From positions 34,004,536-34,068,535 of the forward strand of contig NC_067198.1 in NCBI RefSeq assembly GCF_000699445.3: DNA of 64,000 nt. The letters run 5' to 3'. This DNA comes from Schistosoma haematobium. Its lineage: Eukaryota > Platyhelminthes > Trematoda > Strigeidida > Schistosomatidae. Numbering within the stretch: position 1 is the stretch's first letter; every line of letters begins with the position of its first letter. The notes beneath the pieces are model-generated. The model was not told the DNA's origin. It did not search any database and saw only the letters and a list, made by a program, of their open reading frames with translations. A program made the position numbers and the translations under genes. Of this stretch, positions 35,421-47,596 are shown piece after piece.

Positions 35421-36690
35421 ATATTTATTTATTTAAATATGACTTAGAAAGATTAGCTAAGTAAAACGTGATTAATAATGAATAAATACAAGTAATGGAT
35501 CAATAAAATTACTGAACAAAACATCCCGTTAAAAATTTTTCTTTGCTTGTAATAGATCGATTTTATGTAATAAAACAAAATGGAGTATACATGAAACAAA
35601 GGTTTAAGTTACCAACTTCAAATGATCATATAAAAACCAAAGAACAAAATTACAAACAATAGAATGAAAGAAAATGTTTTATTGTCGGTATGTATCACTA
35701 TATTATTAAGATTTGATGATGAATATGAAGTATTTAATCTATTTAGTAACAAAATGGTGTCATACCTTCTTAAAAAGATTATTTTATTTTAAATGTGAAT
35801 CTACTAGAAAAATAGAACCTATTGAACTGGATAAGCCTGTGAATCTAGTGTATCTTTTTTTACTAACCGATAACCTCAAGAAATTGTTTCTGTTTAAATG
35901 CCTTCAATTATTCAATATTTCATATTTCAATATAGTGTCAAATCATTTACCTTACTAATATAGTTTCAAATCTAACACTGATATTACTGTTCAGTAGTGT
36001 AGTAAGAAACTTGACTTAGTTCTACAGTTTTAATAACTGTGAATATGGGTTTAAAGTTTTCATTAAAATCTGGATGTGTCTTACTTTTGAACTCATAAAA
36101 GTATTAAATCCTTTTTATTAGCTATCTCTTGAACGTCATATTGTACTCATGAACTTTTAAGAAAAGTTTACTGTCACAATGTTTACTGATGTATAAATAT
36201 CAATTTAGTTAGTCTATTTTCTTACCCCTACTATATGTTGAAGTAGTGAGATTCCTTTAGTTTAAAATTCGTGCATCAAACACAATGCCATAGGAAATAG
36301 TCATAGTGACAGAATTAATTGAAAACTTTTGCGGAAAAAAAACTAATTTTTGCTTAGATACCTATACTGCATTTTCAAATATTTATAAACTGAATGAATA
36401 GAAAACAGTAATTTGTTAAATTATTGAGTGAATTATACTAAGAATTCTCTCTTCTAACCAAATACATAATATTTAATAAAGCGTAGTATTATAAAAGTCA
36501 GTACAGTTGATTTCTAACATACAATCAAACCGTTGACAAACAAAATGAAGATCTAGGTCAAATAATCTTTGACAGTAATTGTAAAATTCCCGCCATTTAA
36601 GCTGTTCGACAAGTAAATGTTTCAATAAACCACCCAATGTTTTAAATGTCATATTTAGTGTTTTATTCTATCTCTGAAATGTAAAATTGT
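35421..36690. other. AT-rich non-coding DNA
   Basis: The longest ORF (35713-35958, 81 codons, +) has no recognised motif and an AT-driven composition. Confidence 0.35.
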
Positions 36691-36698
36691 CGTAAGGC

Positions 36699-36752
36699 GT
36701 GAGATTATAATTTATGGACTACCTTAAGGACGCCCATAAATTATAGTCTCAC
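36699..36752. mobile_element. Minimal MITE derivative: two termini only
   Basis: 54 bp made of a MITE terminus (GTGAGATTATAATTTATGGA) joined almost directly to its inverse (CCCATAAATTATAGTCTCAC) through about 14 bp. The ~230-bp interior found in the full copies is gone. Confidence 0.75.
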
Positions 36753-36873
36753 AGGTAAAATTACTAGTCATTTTTAATGATAATGGATAAAACTTTTGTC
36801 AGATTAATTTACATAGATAATTTTAAGACTAGATATTATGTTATCAAGGTATTTTCTATAATAAACTGATATT

Positions 36874-37163
36874 AGAAAATGGGTGAGACTATAATTTATG
36901 GACGACCTTTGAGTGACGCTATAGTTACCTTGATAGTGTCCACCTAACAACTAGGACTAAATGAGAGTTATAAAGCAGTGTGAGGAATTAGACTTATGAT
37001 TTGCAGTTGATAGTTATGGTTAGGAATTAGTTTTCAGCTTTTCATCACGAACTGCCAAAATTCTATTTATCCAAATGGACGAGTGAATTGCGTGCCAAAA
37101 TCCGAGACCTGTGATCTTATACGTGATTGGTACGTCCATAAATTATAGTCTCGCCTCATAAGG
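36874..37163. mobile_element. MITE copy 2
   Basis: Element 36882-37155 starts GGTGAGACTATAATTTATGG and ends CCATAAATTATAGTCTCGCC, with the interior TCATCACGAACTG shared with copies 1 and 3. No clear target-site duplication is left. It lies only 130 bp from the minimal derivative at 36699. Confidence 0.75.
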
Positions 37164-37514
37164 TATTGTGAAGTTCCAATTAAAAACTATTGATCAATAG
37201 ATCTACTAAAGCATTTATTCACAGTAGTGTCTAATTTACAACTGAAATTGGTGTACGTTTGCGAACCTTATCAAAATTAAGGTTAACTTGTATCCATATA
37301 AGTCAATGTTAATTTTCAAAATAAATAACTGAATAGTAATGATAGTTTTGGCACATGACAATTTCTATTGACTAAGAAAAGTTTAACAGAAGAAGTCTAA
37401 CAGTTGAACAGTTATATCCAATAGGTATCAATTCCAAGGTTGGACTTGATAGATTCAAATAAATTGAGAATTAGTAGAAAGTTAATTATAAATAACTGAA
37501 TTTGATTATTTGTT

Positions 37515-37600
37515 TACTCTGAAGAAATGGTTTACATTAAGTTACGAAACGTCAGAAATACAATTTTTCTACTCATTGGGATATAATAAAAAATATATTA
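37515..37600 (+). repeat. Terminal module with minimal hammerhead-like motif
   Basis: CTGAAGAAATGGTTTACATT, AAGTTACGAAACGTCAGAAA, then TCTACTCATTGGGATAT and AATATATT. CUGANGA, GAAA and GUC are present. Stem II (ATGGTTTACATTAAGTTA) pairs poorly. Same module as 27585-27668 and 61868-61945. Confidence 0.5.
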
Positions 37601-38390
37601 ATAATATCCAGTGTTCAGTGCTAAGATGTACAAAATAATTTAAATAGAAATAAATAATTCCATTCATTATTCTAATTAGTATTGATCGGTCCCATTAATT
37701 TTGGCTCATAGTTCTGAGTAATTGTTACAAAGCTCATTTTTAATAGGTTTCAATCAAAACCGCCCCCACTTCATTTTGTTTCACTTTTAAGTAACAATAT
37801 CTTGGTAACGCACTATAAATATTATTATGGTTTCAAATTGTAGCCTGAAGAGATTCTACGAAATGAATGAATTTGTTATAATCTAACTGATACACACATA
37901 TTAACTGAGTAAATAATTTATTAAAATAGTAAAACAGATTAGTAATTGTAATGGTATTACGAAAAAATGTAAAACTTGTACAGTGAAATATATGAAAATA
38001 GTAATTTATATCTGTACCGACCTTTCAAAGCAATTGTGTATGCATAAAATATTGAGATTAAGATTTCACATGTATTCAAACAGGTCGATATAATCACAGC
38101 TTATGATTTTGTGCAATGTTTAAGAGATTTCCACTGTTTAATTTTCGTGGATATTTTGATTATTTAACTGAAAGTTTATTTTTTCTGACACATTCACAAT
38201 TCTTACTTTATTCTTGTTTATAAATGAGAGGCACTATACTAGATTGTTCATTAAAATTAAACCAACTGAAAATTCGCCTTTGAATAAACATATTTTTAAT
38301 TGTCTTACTGTGATAACTTGCTGAATCTCTACACATAGTATTTTACAATATGGCCATAAATAACTAACTATTAAATGCTACACAATTGAA
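37601..38390. other. AT-rich non-coding DNA
   Basis: Nothing recognised. Confidence 0.35.
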
Positions 38391-38394
38391 GGTA

Positions 38395-38475
38395 TTCATC
38401 AACAAGAAACCGTGAATCTAAGCTATGTGCTAGTTAGGACTCCTCAACAATGTATATTTACATTCTTCGAAGAAT
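38395..38475 (-). mobile_element. SINE relic
   Basis: The plus strand reads AGTTAGGACTCCTCAACAAT, the inverse of the GCTGAGGAGTCC hammerhead entry of the Smα-like SINE. Too worn to say more. Confidence 0.35.
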
Positions 38476-38939
38476 TGTTGTTGCTCAATACCATTTAATC
38501 TTACAATCGTAACCGTCAATACAGTTGAGCTATTCAGCCTTATAAGTAATAAATGCAGTATATTAAATTAAATAAAGAAACAGAATCAAGTAACGTTTAA
38601 AAGCTAAAAACATTATTTAATTATTAATCATCAGATGTATTTGTCACCATTTAATTAATCTAACTATACCGAATTTAATTGTGACCAGAGATCTGCTAAT
38701 GAAAATGGTTTAAAAACAATTAGCACTAAAAAGAGGAAATTGAGTTCAAAATAGCTGGAAAAGGTTACCAAAGAAATACAATTAATCCTTTTAATTTGTT
38801 TCTTTGAAATAGGTTGTAGCAAGCTGGCACTGTAATATAACATTTATACCAGTACAGACCACTTTATGAACGTCACCAGGTGTGTAATTTTATATGTGGT
38901 AAATTAAAAAGTTGGGCGTTTTATAAGACACTTGTAACT

Positions 38940-39215
38940 ACTTATTAGTATTGGAGCAGAGAGTTTGTGGAGATTGTTTAGGTTGAAATTGTTTTCCATT
39001 GTGAACGGGCAGAAACAAATGGATTGATGTTGAAAAATGAGACTTTAAATGTTAAATTAATGATGTAATATGCTAACCACGAGACTTAAAGGCCCCAAGT
39101 TCTAATCCTGGGCCCGTAATGGGTTTACACTGATGAGAGGTTTCAAAGGGGGATGAACAGCTGTACAATGCATTCTGTCCTTCTGTAGATCTTCCGATTA
39201 TGCTATTTTGTATGG
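38940..39215 (+). mobile_element. Decayed Smα-like SINE
   Basis: TTTGTGGAGATTGTTTAGGT opens the copy. A worn A-box region and AAGTTCTAATCCTGGGC (B-box region) follow, then a hammerhead entry ACTGATGAGAGGTTTC. GAAAC and the cleavage site are not recognisable. Confidence 0.45.
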
Positions 39216-39386
39216 AAATCTAATTTTATGGTAAATACTTGCTGATAAATCATTTAATTTTAAATCTCCTTGGCAAAATATTGTATTTTAATACTAAACT
39301 AGCTGGTATTGACATTCATCGAATATTGTGTATAGAATATTTATTGTGAACATAACTAATGATGGGGGTTAAACTTAATCAGTAGA

Positions 39387-39388
<2 letters not shown>

Positions 39389-39442
<54 letters not shown>
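39389..39442. repeat. (AT)n microsatellite
   Basis: 27 AT units without interruption. Confidence 0.95.
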
Positions 39443-39446
<4 letters not shown>

Positions 39447-41265
39447 GAAAAAAACGTAGACATATGTTTCCTACAACATTCATTAATACTCTATTTTACT
39501 CATTTTAGATCATTGTCAGTGTCATGAATACATTAATAATCACATAATCACTAATATCTAGTTTTGAGGTCGATCCCAGAAGTTGCAATTAGAATTCATA
39601 ATCGGTGCACTTCATCTCTCTCGGGAGCGAGATAAGTATCACAGATGATATTGAATAATCATCTCATCGCATTAAAGACAGGTTGAAATTCGTAATGTCG
39701 ATCATTAGATTATGACTCAACCATGTCAATGTAATATGGTTGTAAGTTCTACAAAATAACTTTTAAACACTGATAAATTTTGAAAAAGTTTACAGTTAAA
39801 TATCACCTTAGCTGTACAGTCATATCACTTTCGGTCCAAAACCTTGGCATTGTTACATCCATTACATATGGAATTGTAGGTTGATATCCCTGTACAACCT
39901 TGACCCAAAGCAAAACAACCAAATAAGACTTTCAAGAACCATTGAAAAATTATTATTTAATTAATATCTGTTAAAGGTGAAAATATTGTTTGATTAAAAT
40001 AAATTCCTCAGAAATCCTCCCTATGTCATAGTAACATCTTTGTTTGTATATATATTTACTCAGTGGTGAACTATCAATTTAGTTGCACCAATTAAATATT
40101 ATGACTTACATGATTCTATTTCTTGAACAGGATCAATAATGTCACCCTATTCAATTCTAATTAAAAAAATTTAATTACAAATAAATATTCGAGCACTGAT
40201 ATCATAAACTGTTTATAGATAATTAACGTTTGTTTACTCTATTCCAACTATTTGAAAGATAATTAAACTATTGAATGTTATACAATGAGTCGTATTAATT
40301 TATTTGTATTTCTGTCTAAATAAATATCATATCCTTAGAAATTTCTTAAAGAAACAAGAAACAAGTACTGCAGTATGTTTTAGATAATCTATGTAGAAAT
40401 CTATAAACAAAGATTCAAGTTTCATCACTCTATTTTTCACCCCACTTGAATTAACTTCAACTACGAAGAAAAGTATTCCCTTTGGAAATCTCCGCCTAAA
40501 ATTTATTCAGAAATCTAACTGATTTGCTTAATAACTGAGTTAGTTAGTTAGTTAAAAAGGCTTATCGAAAGTCAGAAATATTGAGAATATTCAAATTTTT
40601 CTTCATTTTTTTTGCAAAGTTATATTGATAGAATAGGAAGTTGTTTGAAATGTAATTTGGTCATCACAAGATAGATTTTAGTTTGATCTACTATAGGTCG
40701 AGGTTTCTCACTGTTCGGCAGCATTAAAATAGAGCCTAACAGTTACCTAATGCACTGTGATTTTCATTGGCCTTAAAGTGAATAACACTCAATAACCATC
40801 TTTAATAACAAGCAAATAAGTTAACTCGTGGGAAATCTAAAAATCCTAACGGAATAAAAAGAACTAAAGTTTCCATGGTTTTAGTAGAGCTGACAGTTTC
40901 TTATCTATCCAAAGTTGTTTTGTTAGCTAGTGATCAAATTCATACAAACGAAGTCCGTTATGTTGCGAATAGTAGAACCAGAAACTTTAATTTGATGTAT
41001 GAAAGAGACCTATAACATTGTCAATAAAAATAAATTGACTGACATAGTATAAACTAAACTGTGGCGTTTTAAAGAACATTATGTTTACAGGTAAATATAT
41101 GATTTCTATTTGTAGACCTCATGAAATATTATTGTAAATTAAGATATAACCTCTGTAGTATTGTAAGTGATCCGTCAGATTCTCCGCAACTACTTAAAAT
41201 GTATAGTACTTTAAAGTAGTTTAAACTATTAAGGACGCAAGAGATTGTAGACTTCTAGGTCATTA
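39443..41265. other. AT-rich non-coding DNA
   Basis: Nothing recognised. Confidence 0.35.
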
Positions 41266-41269
41266 AAAA

Positions 41270-41515
41270 TATTGTGGTGTGTGCTACTGACGTTGACAGA
41301 TATAGGTAGTGTATATCACCAATCTGAAGTTGAATGCTTGGAGGCAGAAGGTTGAGAAAATAGAAGAGAATAAGGACAGAGAGTGATTGGTATGGAAACG
41401 AAGGAACAAGAAAGTCTGAGACAACTGATATTTTGCGAATGAAGTATTAACTGTATTGTTATCAGATTTCACCAAGATATTGTCCTCACTTGTATTTACG
41501 TTCACAACAATATGG
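41270..41515 (-). repeat. Unnamed dispersed repeat, second copy
   Basis: Minus-strand counterpart of 29535-29845, with the same translated blocks (NNTVNTSFAKY, SSIFSTFCLQAFNFRLV). Diverged at many positions. Confidence 0.55.
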
Positions 41516-43600
41516 AAAAGAATATTTAAGTCTGATTAGAACTTTCCAAGTACGTCCAAAGACCATTATTATATTGTATCGGGGTTGATATGGTGAGCTA
41601 TGACTAAATTAGTTGGAGTGCAAACGATAAATGAAGTTGACATTTTCCATATTGACATTTTTCACATACATTCACATCCTGAGGAGTGACTTATTCATTT
41701 ATTTATATCTGTTAGTTATAGGATGCTTAATTATATAATGTGGTAAACGTGTTCACGAAGTAATCTATTGATGTCAAATACTACTCACTTCGATTTGCAC
41801 AAATCTGCTGCTTAATTTGACGGTAAGTAAATCGTATAAAGAATGGTATATTCATATATCTTTGAATTTATTTGCAAGTCAAATTAATCTTTTCCACTTG
41901 ACTTTAATGTTCACTACTCGTCGTTTAATTCGGGACCAAATTATCCGGAACAAGCCGGCTAAGCACTCCGTGTTCATAACAGGTTAGACATCGCAGAGGC
42001 CACTTTAAAAGCATCTGATTTTTGGTTGTTAAAATGAAAGGACGAAATGCTTATCGAGAAATGGTAAGAAGTAACACAATACGACCGGGCAACGGCTGTT
42101 CGAGAGACCGACTTATTAAGGTAAGCCTATAGTAAAGCTGGTACGAGAAGAAAAAGGATTAGCCTAGCATATTGATACTTATTATGAATTAGAATGGTAT
42201 GTTTATATACAAAATATCAGCACAAAGTGAGCATGATAAAATATCATAAGTGAATGAAGAGAATTAGTTTGTTGGACACTCACTCATTGGTCAACTAAGA
42301 CTTGATTGATAAGCTTAATTCTTAAATATCATATGAATTATGAAATGACTGAAGTTGGGAATTGCAGATTGTTGGACTCTGACTCAACAGTTGAAACTCT
42401 AAGGTTATAGGTTCGATTCCTTATGAAATATTCAAGCTAAATTGTTTGGTCATATAAGGTATGGCTTAAAATCTTTTTCTTTCTCTCTCTGGTATATTAC
42501 GATAATACGTTAATACAATAATGAGACTTGTCACGTTATATCAGATCCAGGATTTATGACTCAGAATGGAAAACTAGATCAATATTAAACAACACTTTAT
42601 CCTATGTAACTATAACCATCCATACTCAGCGATCTCAAAGTAGAAATCAATGAAAAGAAAAGAAACCACATGTTTAATAGTCATAGCCTGCGTCTGTTTG
42701 TCCACGCTCAACGACCAATCATATTTTGTTCTCACTACGATATGTCCCTTCACCTCTAAGTTTATACGTAGTGTCTGGCCCACAATTTGGAAAGAGGATG
42801 ACCTGACATTGAATACAGATAGCCCCATATTTGGACAAAACCACTGTTAAATACGTTTTAGTTGCCAACGCGCCTTAGTGTTATATTATTACTCAGTGAG
42901 AATAGCCCTCAAAACAAGAAAATCTACCAAACATGGAAATACATTCAACCGTGTGTACCAGTTAACATGACTGTTTCGGAGAAAAAAATGGCGAGAACTT
43001 CGTGTCTGAGGGAACAATAAATAGAATACAACTGACTAATTTCAATAAATAGAAATCAGAATTTACTATAAGTTAGAAACGGTATATTAAAAAGCGATGG
43101 AATCAAATACAGTGGTAGATTAGTGGATTATTAAGAGAATAGTAAGCGATTACTTTTAACAAATTGAGTTTAATTTCTCCTGTTTGATTAAAGTAATATT
43201 ATCATATCATTCAAGAGATCACGTTTTCAAACCCCTGAAGCCAGATAATTCTGTCAAATAACTCACTTGACAGGTTCTAAGGCATTTAGCGTTTCGTGTT
43301 CATTATATATTTATTGGTTATACTATTTTAAATCATTTGAACAGTATATTCTCATCTTTTTATTTGCTAATTTATCTCCATTGACGAATACACGTGACGT
43401 GATTAGATGGAAAGTTTTGCTTTAAATACGAAGGCATGAAGACTAAGTTTTAATCACACTTACTGTCGGATCATGCTTCTGACTAAAATGATCTGTAAGA
43501 TACCATAGGTTTCTATTCCAGAATCGTAACGACACCAAAACTGGTCGTTTGAACGAAGTTTTATCAGTATGAGGTTATGCGGATTAATAAAATTTATCGA
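41516..43600. other. Non-coding DNA with weak tRNA-like relic
   Basis: A tRNA-like B-box match (ATAGGTTCGATTCC) lies near 42410 in an otherwise unrecognisable SINE-like context. 41935-42140 is somewhat GC-richer with no family assigned. An open frame at 42650-42850 (+, 66 codons) begins with a hydrophobic signal-like run (CLIVIACVC) but has no other support. Confidence 0.3.
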
Positions 43601-43935
43601 TGAGCTTTGAAATAAAATCCTCGGAGTCCTAGTGAGAAGCCATAGCCGGTAGATCTCAACCGTCTATGGTGTGAAGAAATTACCCGCCGGAAAGAATAGA
43701 GGATACCCCACAGTATTTTGGATTTATTAATATATTGGATTCCGGGTCACTAGTCCAGAAGTTAATCATTCGCGCGTAAGACAAGTCTTTGTTTCGATCT
43801 TCTGTGATGAGGTCGTGAATGTGCACTGCTGAGGAGCCCCATACTAGCGCGTAACGGCCATCCAGTGCCTCCTGATTTGACATAGTTGCTTAACTGGAAT
43901 CGGTTCATGATATTTAAGTTAGCTTGTTCGGCACA
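43600..43935 (+). mobile_element. Smα-like SINE
   Basis: 5' region GGAGTCCTAGTGAGAAGCC, TTGGATTCCGGGTCACTAGT (A-box region), a worn B box, hammerhead at 43823-43868, then CCTCCTGATTTGACA and GGTTCATGATATTTAAG. Moderately decayed. Confidence 0.6.
43823..43868 (+). ncRNA. Hammerhead-like motif in SINE
   Basis: Helix I is perfect (GCACTG with CAGTGC) and CTGAGGAG is intact. Stem II and the GAAA region are damaged (CCCCATACTAGCGCGTAAC), and the cleavage site reads ATC. Inactive as it stands. Confidence 0.5.
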
Positions 43936-44334
43936 AGTTCATGATTAAACGGGCCATTTAGCGTTAGTATCACTCGTTGTGTAAATTATTTCTCAATAAT
44001 TCACATACCCTTAGCTTTAGTACACTTTATTTTCATGTACATTTGAATATTTAATACTAACGTCGCTGTTATCATCGTACTTTTTCAGATATCTCCAAAT
44101 TTACTGGTTGGTTTTACTGATAAATAACTATTTTTTGGTTTAGAACGGTGCACATTTAGTTGCTTAAGATGTCCGTCAACATGAGGAAAAGTTGGACAGG
44201 TAGGTTAGAGAAATAGCTTTTCGATTATTAACAAGATCCATTTTAAACAGAATTTACACTGAGAGGAATTGATTACATTCAACAGTTATAAATAAATAAC
44301 AATCACTCTAAAATATAATGGAAAATAATATAAA

Positions 44335-44765
44335 CTCACAAAACCCCTTCTGATAAAAATTAACATATGCTCACTAATGACTGACTTCAACAGGTATCTT
44401 CTGGAATTCTAGTAATAAACAATGACCAGTGAAGTTCAACCGAGTCTGTTGTGAGATAGTAACTCACTGAAGACAATGGTGGATGTGTCGCTCAATTTCG
44501 TGGATTATTTGAAGTTAGACATTAACACCGTTGGATGCCGGTTCAGTGGTTTAGTGGTTGAGCGCTCACGCGCGAGATTGATATGTCCTGGGTTTGAATC
44601 TCGCGAGGGGGCGGCATCGTGGATGCACATTGCTGAGGAGTCCCACAATAGGACGAAACGACCGTCCAGTGCTTCCATGTTTTCTATGGTGGTCTAACTT
44701 CAATTGACTCATGACCTGAACTATTGAAATTACTATAATATCCACAAAAACACTTCTGATATATT
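44335..44765 (+). mobile_element. Smα-like SINE, long and well preserved
   Basis: Begins CACAAAACCCCTTCTGATA and ends CCACAAAAACACTTCTGATA, so a near-identical terminal sequence flanks the copy in direct orientation. Between them: a 130-bp 5' region, TTGGATGCCGGTTCAGTGG with GTTGAGCG (A box), GGGTTTGAATCTCGCG (B box), a hammerhead at 44625-44672, and the 3' segment GACTCATGACCTGAACTATT. RNA polymerase III could in principle transcribe it from the A and B boxes. The best preserved of the main SINE family here. Confidence 0.8.
44625..44672 (+). ncRNA. Hammerhead ribozyme candidate in SINE
   Basis: All catalytic core elements are present: CTGAGGA (CUGANGA), stem II GTCC/GGAC around CACAATA, GAAA, and cleavage triplet GTC with the predicted cut after 44666. 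Helix I is GCACATTG with CAGTGC (one mismatch). Helix III ACGACCGT is the family palindrome ACGGCCGT with one change. Confidence 0.65.
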
Positions 44766-44876
44766 CAATAATCTGTTCAAAATTATCTGAAATCTTCTTA
44801 AAGTTTTTCTATCATCATTGATTTAATCAATATAATACATCAATTAGTAATTATAAAGAGTAGATTTATTTTTAGC

Positions 44877-45038
<162 letters not shown>

Positions 45039-45568
45039 GAAATGATGACTTCTTTTTAAGGATACACAATAAAACTATGACCGTTAATTTAGATAGAAAT
45101 TTTTTTTCAGAGAATTATTTTGAGGTAAAGATGTAAGTTTTATTATGATCCAATTTCTTTTCTTTTTTTTTCTCTTTCTTCTGATCAATAAATTTCCGTC
45201 AATTTAATTTTTCTCTTCATTATTTAATATTCTATTTATATAAATATTGAATAGAAAATTAAAATTAATGTTAAGAGAAACACATTTAACTAATGATAAG
45301 ACCCACATGAATAGATGGGGTAGTCATGAAATGAAGTATAAAATCATAAATTTGATAATGTGAAGTTTTAGAGAGAAAAAAAAGAGAAGAAAATAAGTTA
45401 GATCAATTCTATTAATTGAATAGTATGAAATGAATGATTAAGAAAAAACATTATTTTTACTAAGTGAATGTTTAGTAAACATGTAAACAATCAATCATTA
45501 TTCTTCTGTTTTTGTTGTCTTAGTTGTCTTAAACTTATCTAGTTACCTAGTTAGTGAATGAACATAAT

Positions 45569-45867
45569 AAGATAATGGTGAAACTATAATTTATGAACGA
45601 CCTTTGAGCGACACTGAAGTGAATTTGAGAATGGATACCTACTGATTAGGACTAAATGAGGGTTATAAATCAATTAGAATTATGATTTACAGTTGATGGT
45701 TAAGGTTAAAAAAAAATAGATTTAGGGTTTTCATCACGAACTGACATAAATTATAATGTCAAAACTCTATTTAGCCAAATGTATGAATGAATTTCGCGCT
45801 ATAATTTATTACTCGTCATCTTATATCTGATCAGTTTGTTCATAAATTATAGTCTCGCCAAGACAAT
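45569..45867. mobile_element. MITE copy 3 with 8-bp target-site duplication
   Basis: Element 45577-45859 starts GGTGAAACTATAATTTATG and ends CATAAATTATAGTCTCGCC. It is flanked by AAGATAAT (45569-45576) and AAGACAAT (45860-45867). The interior shares TTTTCATCACGAACTG with copies 1 and 2. Confidence 0.8.
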
Positions 45868-46087
45868 TCAGTCAACATGTTCATCTCTGATATTCTAGAC
45901 AGGATGAATGCACAGCTCGATTGCAGTTAAACTTCTTTTTAGAAGCTTTCATTAATGTCACTGCTGATGATACACTTAAATTCCAAATTTAAGAACAGCA
46001 TTATTGCTTTATAAACTTTTTTTATTAATCAAAGTTTTATTTCTGTATACCTTGCATGATTATGGATAAAATTTACTTGATATCCAT
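45868..46087. other. AT-rich non-coding DNA
   Basis: Nothing recognised. Confidence 0.3.
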
Positions 46088-46090
46088 TCA

Positions 46091-46240
46091 AAATAACTAG
46101 TATATTATTTATTTATTTGAACACACAAATACCGGTACAAAGGGGCACCAGATACATATGCTCCACGCAAATCTCATTTGATTTGTATGAGGGCTGTAAT
46201 ACTGCCCGGGTGCCCAAACCGAAGCAGGTCAAATAACTAG
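46091..46240 (-). mobile_element. 5'-truncated RTE-type tail with target-site duplication
   Basis: Only ~130 bp of the RTE 3' module remains (minus strand: GCACCCGGGCAGTATTACAG to GTTCAAATAAAT), flanked by AAATAACTAG at 46091-46100 and 46231-46240. A textbook heavily 5'-truncated retrotransposition product. Confidence 0.75.
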
Positions 46241-46839
46241 GGTTCCATTTGTATCATATTTTCGCTCAGTGTTATCATTAAAGCAACTGAGTTTGTGACT
46301 ACGGTAAAAGCATTCCATGAAATTTCCTTCTTTATATTAGGAGGTATGAAACTGAAAAAAAATTAGTATTCTGTTCAGTGGATGATAGTTTTCTATGTAT
46401 ACCTCTTTTTAAATCTTTATTCTACTTTTTATCTATTTTAAAGTTATGACGTAATAGTTATATCAAGATAGGATGTACATATCTCAACTAAGGCTGGTCA
46501 AAATTCAGTCAAAATATCAATAATGGAATAATCTAAACCATTACAAACTGATTCGTTTATGAATATATAAAACATTAATTGTAAACACCATGATGTAATC
46601 AGTATAAAATGTGTGGTGTGAAAAGACATTCATGAAATTCAATATGTCTTGCTGAATTATGAAAATTATATATACATTAATAATTTATAAGAATCATGTG
46701 AATTAATTTATGTAAATATAATTTGTAGTAAGTTATTTTTGCACGATTAGCATTAAAGCAGTGATTCAGTGAAGATAACTAATTTGACATAAGTTACACA
46801 ATACTTTTGTAAATTGTTACTCTAAATCCCAGATATCGT
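46241..46839. other. AT-rich non-coding DNA
   Basis: Nothing recognised. Confidence 0.3.
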
Positions 46840-47596
46840 GATGGCTGGCTCTATGTTAAGCTCACATAACTTATTCTAGCTTTCGGACAGATCAATTTAT
46901 TGATTCTTTTCGAGTCACATTTTGACCTTGGTTGGGGTCCGCGTGACTATCGTAACCAATGGTTGGAGACTCTTGGTGATATGGCTCAGAATCGATCACA
47001 ATGGCATCGGTGTATACACTCTCTGTCTTCCCTTAAACTAGGAGATTAAAATCTCTTCATATCTTTCTTTCTATGAACTAATTCATTCTTCCTGTACTAT
47101 ATCCTTATTGCAATCTTTCTTTTATATATTACCACCTCTGAATTAACTACTTTTATGAGTCCAGTGTCCATCTTGTTGTGTTAGTGAGGTATGGCAACTT
47201 GGACCGATGCATATACGTGCCTGGTCCTACGTTGTAGCTGACTGACTGACTGCATTTCTTATCGTACTCATCACAGGTTTGTAATTTATCCTTTTTTTTA
47301 CCAAATGTCGATTCGTGTTTGATTAAATCGAGTTGGCTAACATGTCTATTCCAATCCGTTTCGTTTCTCTCTCTCTCTTTGCTTCCTTCACTCTGTCTCT
47401 TTGATTGTCTGTTCTGATCAACGATTGTACAAAATATACGTATTTAAAACTTTATTCTTCTATTTGACTTGTGTAATTCCGTTATTCACTAACATGAATC
47501 ATGTCGTTAATTATATACGAGGATTGACGATATATATAAGTCGATAACGAGAATCACACGATACAGTCAGAGTTAGATATTCGAGGGTCACTAAAA
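46840..47596 (+). mobile_element. LTR-like repeat, copy B, split by an RTE insertion
   Basis: 46851-46929 and 47254-47596 together match copy A at 18239-18722 (CTATGTTAAGCT, TTCTAGCTTtcGGACAG, GTACAAAATATACGTATT, ATTATATACGAG, GATTGACGATAT, TCACTAAAAT). The interruption at 46930-47253 is a separate element. No coding region flanks it. Confidence 0.55.
46930..47253 (+). mobile_element. 5'-truncated RTE (SR2-like) insertion with ORF C-terminus
   Basis: The open tail 46942-47049 reads RDYRNQWLETLGDMAQNRSQ then WHRCIHSLSSLKLGD and a stop, the C-terminus of schistosome RTE-type polyproteins. A 200-bp 3' UTR follows, ending in the TGACTGACTGACTG repeat. It is inserted into the LTR-like repeat. A second worn copy of this 3' end lies at 56176-56325. 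Confidence 0.7.

Noticed and set aside
35713..35958. 81-codon ORF
   Set aside because: AT-driven composition, no motif, no promoter or splice context.
39050..39180. Active hammerhead in the SINE at 38940
   Set aside because: Only the ACTGATGAG entry can be recognised; GAAA, stem II and cleavage site are absent.
42650..42850. 66-codon ORF with a signal-peptide-like start
   Set aside because: Short and single, with no splice-supported neighbours and an overlapping open frame on the other strand; cannot be told from chance.
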